From Paenibacillus sp. yr247 (GTDB taxonomy: Bacteria > Bacillota > Bacilli > Paenibacillales > NBRC-103111), in contig NZ_FNIF01000009.1 in assembly GCF_900103825.1 (NCBI RefSeq), positions 62,001 to 126,000 of the forward strand: a DNA stretch of 64,000 nucleotides, given 5' to 3'. The notes beneath the pieces were generated by a model that did no database searches, was not told the DNA's origin, and saw nothing but the letters and a program-made list of their open reading frames with translations. Below, in pieces: positions 62,691 to 64,000 of the stretch. The position numbers and the translations under genes are program-made. How positions within the stretch are numbered: the stretch's first letter is position 1; each line of letters starts with the position of its first letter.

Positions 62691-63374
62691 ATGAAAAACG
62701 AAAATATAGCGCTCGTCAAAGAGGTTTGCACAATTTACTATGGATCCGGCAATATGGGGAATTTATCGAAAAGAGATTTGTTCGTTCTGATTTGCAACGG
62801 GATGATAAATTCCAATGATTCGCTCTCGTTACTTGCCGATGCATTGTCAACTCGTAATCTTCGAGAATTGACTGAGATGTCGGATGTTGAGTTATCCATG
62901 TCGTTCGGTCTTAATGATCAGGATGCTCGTAAGTTGTGCGCCATTTTTGAGTTTGCGAAGCGCTATCGTGCGGTGATGAACCATGGAAACGAGGAACGGG
63001 TGATCGTCCGATCTCCGGCAGATGCTGTTAACACATTCGAACATATTCGGTATTTAGACAGAGAACATTTTGTTGTATCTTTTCTGAATACAAAAAATAT
63101 GGTGATTGGAACAGAGAAGATTTCGATAGGTTCCGTTAATGCAAGTATCGTTCATCCGCGTGAGGTGTTTAATCGGGCTATTCGAATGAGTGCTAGTGGT
63201 ATTATTTGTTGTCACCAACATCCGAGCGGAGATCCTACTCCAAGCCCGGAGGACATCGAGCTTACAAAACGGCTAGTTTCAGCAGGAGAATTGTTAGGAA
63301 TCCGAGTACTTGACCATCTGATTCTTGGGAGCGGTCAAAGGTACGTATCTTTGAAGGAATCTGGTCATTTTTGA
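62691..63374 (+). CDS. radC: RadC-family JAMM protein
   Basis: 227 residues from ATG 62691 (GGAGGAGATTCGG upstream). The N-terminal helical domain (LSKRDLFVLICNGMI, DALSTRNLRELTEMSDVELS) precedes the RadC JAMM core: SVNASIVHPREVFNRAI, ICCHQHPSGDPTPSPEDIEL and LGIRVLDHLILGSG. Metal ligands His-x-His and Asp are intact. RadC genes are frequent on mobile elements and plasmids. Its biochemical role is unsettled. It sits between the JAB and E1 genes. Confidence 0.9.
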   Translation: MKNENIALVKEVCTIYYGSGNMGNLSKRDLFVLICNGMINSNDSLSLLADALSTRNLRELTEMSDVELSMSFGLNDQDARKLCAIFEFAKRYRAVMNHGNEERVIVRSPADAVNTFEHIRYLDREHFVVSFLNTKNMVIGTEKISIGSVNASIVHPREVFNRAIRMSASGIICCHQHPSGDPTPSPEDIELTKRLVSAGELLGIRVLDHLILGSGQRYVSLKESGHF

Positions 63375-63393
63375 TCTATAAGGAGGAGAGAAG

Positions 63394-63807
63394 ATGAATT
63401 CATTAATGTATAAGGACCATAGGATACCATTACTTCAGTTTACGATCATCGGAGTGGGGGCTAATGGAAGCCATTTTTTCCGTAGCCTGTGTCAAGATCT
63501 TCGAACTCATTTGAATAGGCCGGGTTTTGACAAGGCGCCATCATTTAAATTAGGTCATATCATGCTGGTAGACGGTGACGTATGTGAATCTAAGAATCTT
63601 GCGAACCAAGTATTCGATAAAGATGATGTGGGGGAACATAAGGTGATTGCGCTAGCGGAGCGATACGGTGAACATTACGACTTACCGATCCTTCGTTATC
63701 CTGAGTACGTCAGGGATATAGATACGCTCAATAACCTGATGGGCGTCCCCGAGCATAATCCTAAAACCACAATGTTCATGCCCGTTTTGATCGGAATGAT
63801 TGACAAC
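63394..63807 (+). CDS. ThiF/E1-like adenylyltransferase (PRTRC ThiF), exon 1
   Basis: 138 codons, then the gene is interrupted. The nucleotide-binding loop is FTIIGVGANGSHFFRSL, and MLVDGDVCESKNLANQVF is the E1 signature D-x-D-x5-NL-x2-Q. The text ends VLIGMIDN at codon 138, where E1 proteins continue with the second half. Base 63808 starts a group II intron (GTGCGCCC). Unspliced, the frame ends VRP at TAA. It would adenylate the C-terminal Gly of the Ubl. AAGGAGGAGAG precedes the ATG. Confidence 0.8.
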
Positions 63808-64000
63808 GTGCGCCCATAAGGGCATGAAATGATTGCGGTAAAACGCTAGGATAATGACTCCTATCTCCTAACACCTTATCCGAAAGGGAAACCGGACGGG
63901 GAGTGTAGCATGGTGTAAAGGCATTGTACTTGTGAACCACACATGGGTACGTTTAGCTGAAGGGGAAAAAGAGGTTGTATGGTTAAGGCTTGATTGCTTC
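63808..64000 (+). other. 5' part of a second group II intron
   Basis: The sequence begins GTGCGCCCATAAGGGCATG, the GTGYG start and first helix of bacterial group II introns (compare Ll.LtrB-type GTGCGCCCAGATAGGG, recalled). It falls exactly between codons (phase 0). The following text (CCTAACACCTTATCCGAAAG, ACCACACATGGGTACG) is structured and non-coding. The rest lies beyond the window. Confidence 0.75.

Noticed and set aside
1..64000. CRISPR array, tRNA or rRNA genes
   Set aside because: No regularly spaced repeats, cloverleaf-like segments or rRNA-like stretches were noticed. The repeated leaders are dispersed and structured, not an array.

Overview
The window looks like accessory DNA of a spore-forming Bacillota of the Paenibacillaceae type (Paenibacillus, Brevibacillus or a relative), probably a large plasmid or an integrated plasmid-like element. 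Pointers are SLH-domain S-layer-type proteins, a collagen-like protein and a DUF4183-like protein of the kind found on spores, strong AGGAGG ribosome binding sites with frequent TTG/GTG starts, and moderate GC. No tRNA, rRNA or CRISPR array was seen. A private sliding clamp (dnaN), a primase-like Toprim protein, an SNF2-type helicase, a DUF6094-like methyltransferase, RadC and a PRTRC-like cassette indicate a large replicon with its own replication and maintenance genes.

Layout. 0-20 kb is mostly cargo: a broken sigma-like gene, a secreted S53 peptidase, a CpaE/MinD-like ATPase, spore-surface-type proteins, a chemoreceptor, a 7TM histidine kinase with a response regulator, two secreted S-layer-type proteins, and many decayed insertion sequences (IS1182, IS4, IS110) and pseudogenes. 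20-27 kb begins the backbone: dnaN, an IS200/IS605 element inside a backbone gene, a PAPS-reductase-like protein, and a membrane protein with small genes. 28-37 kb is a peptide-use island: an S33 peptidase and an M19-type hydrolase read leftward, an IclR regulator and a complete peptide ABC importer read rightward. 37-64 kb is again backbone, almost all on the + strand: primase, many small unknown proteins, a vWA/PP2C/kinase triad (TerY-P type), methyltransferase, split helicase, nucleotidase, Mom-like protein, a lone tnpB, and finally the PRTRC-like genes.

The most notable system is at 60.0-63.8 kb. Consecutive genes encode an E2-like protein, a ubiquitin-like protein ending in Gly-Gly-Ala-Val, a JAB peptidase, RadC and an E1/ThiF-like protein. 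This reads as a complete ubiquitin-like conjugation module related to the PRTRC cassettes of proteobacterial plasmids. Its E1 gene is interrupted by a group II intron that runs off the window. A second group II intron splits the helicase within the Walker A lysine codon and carries a LAGLIDADG endonuclease where a reverse transcriptase is usual.

The backbone transcription units also share an unusual layout. A terminator-like hairpin with a T tract lies directly before the ribosome binding site, with no room for a promoter between. Three of these leaders (before dnaN, the primase and a 57.8-kb operon) are clearly copies of one structured RNA with compensatory changes, and a fourth before the 47.5-kb operon looks related. 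This suggests coordinated attenuation or antitermination of the backbone genes. All functional calls come from reading the sequence; no database search was possible.
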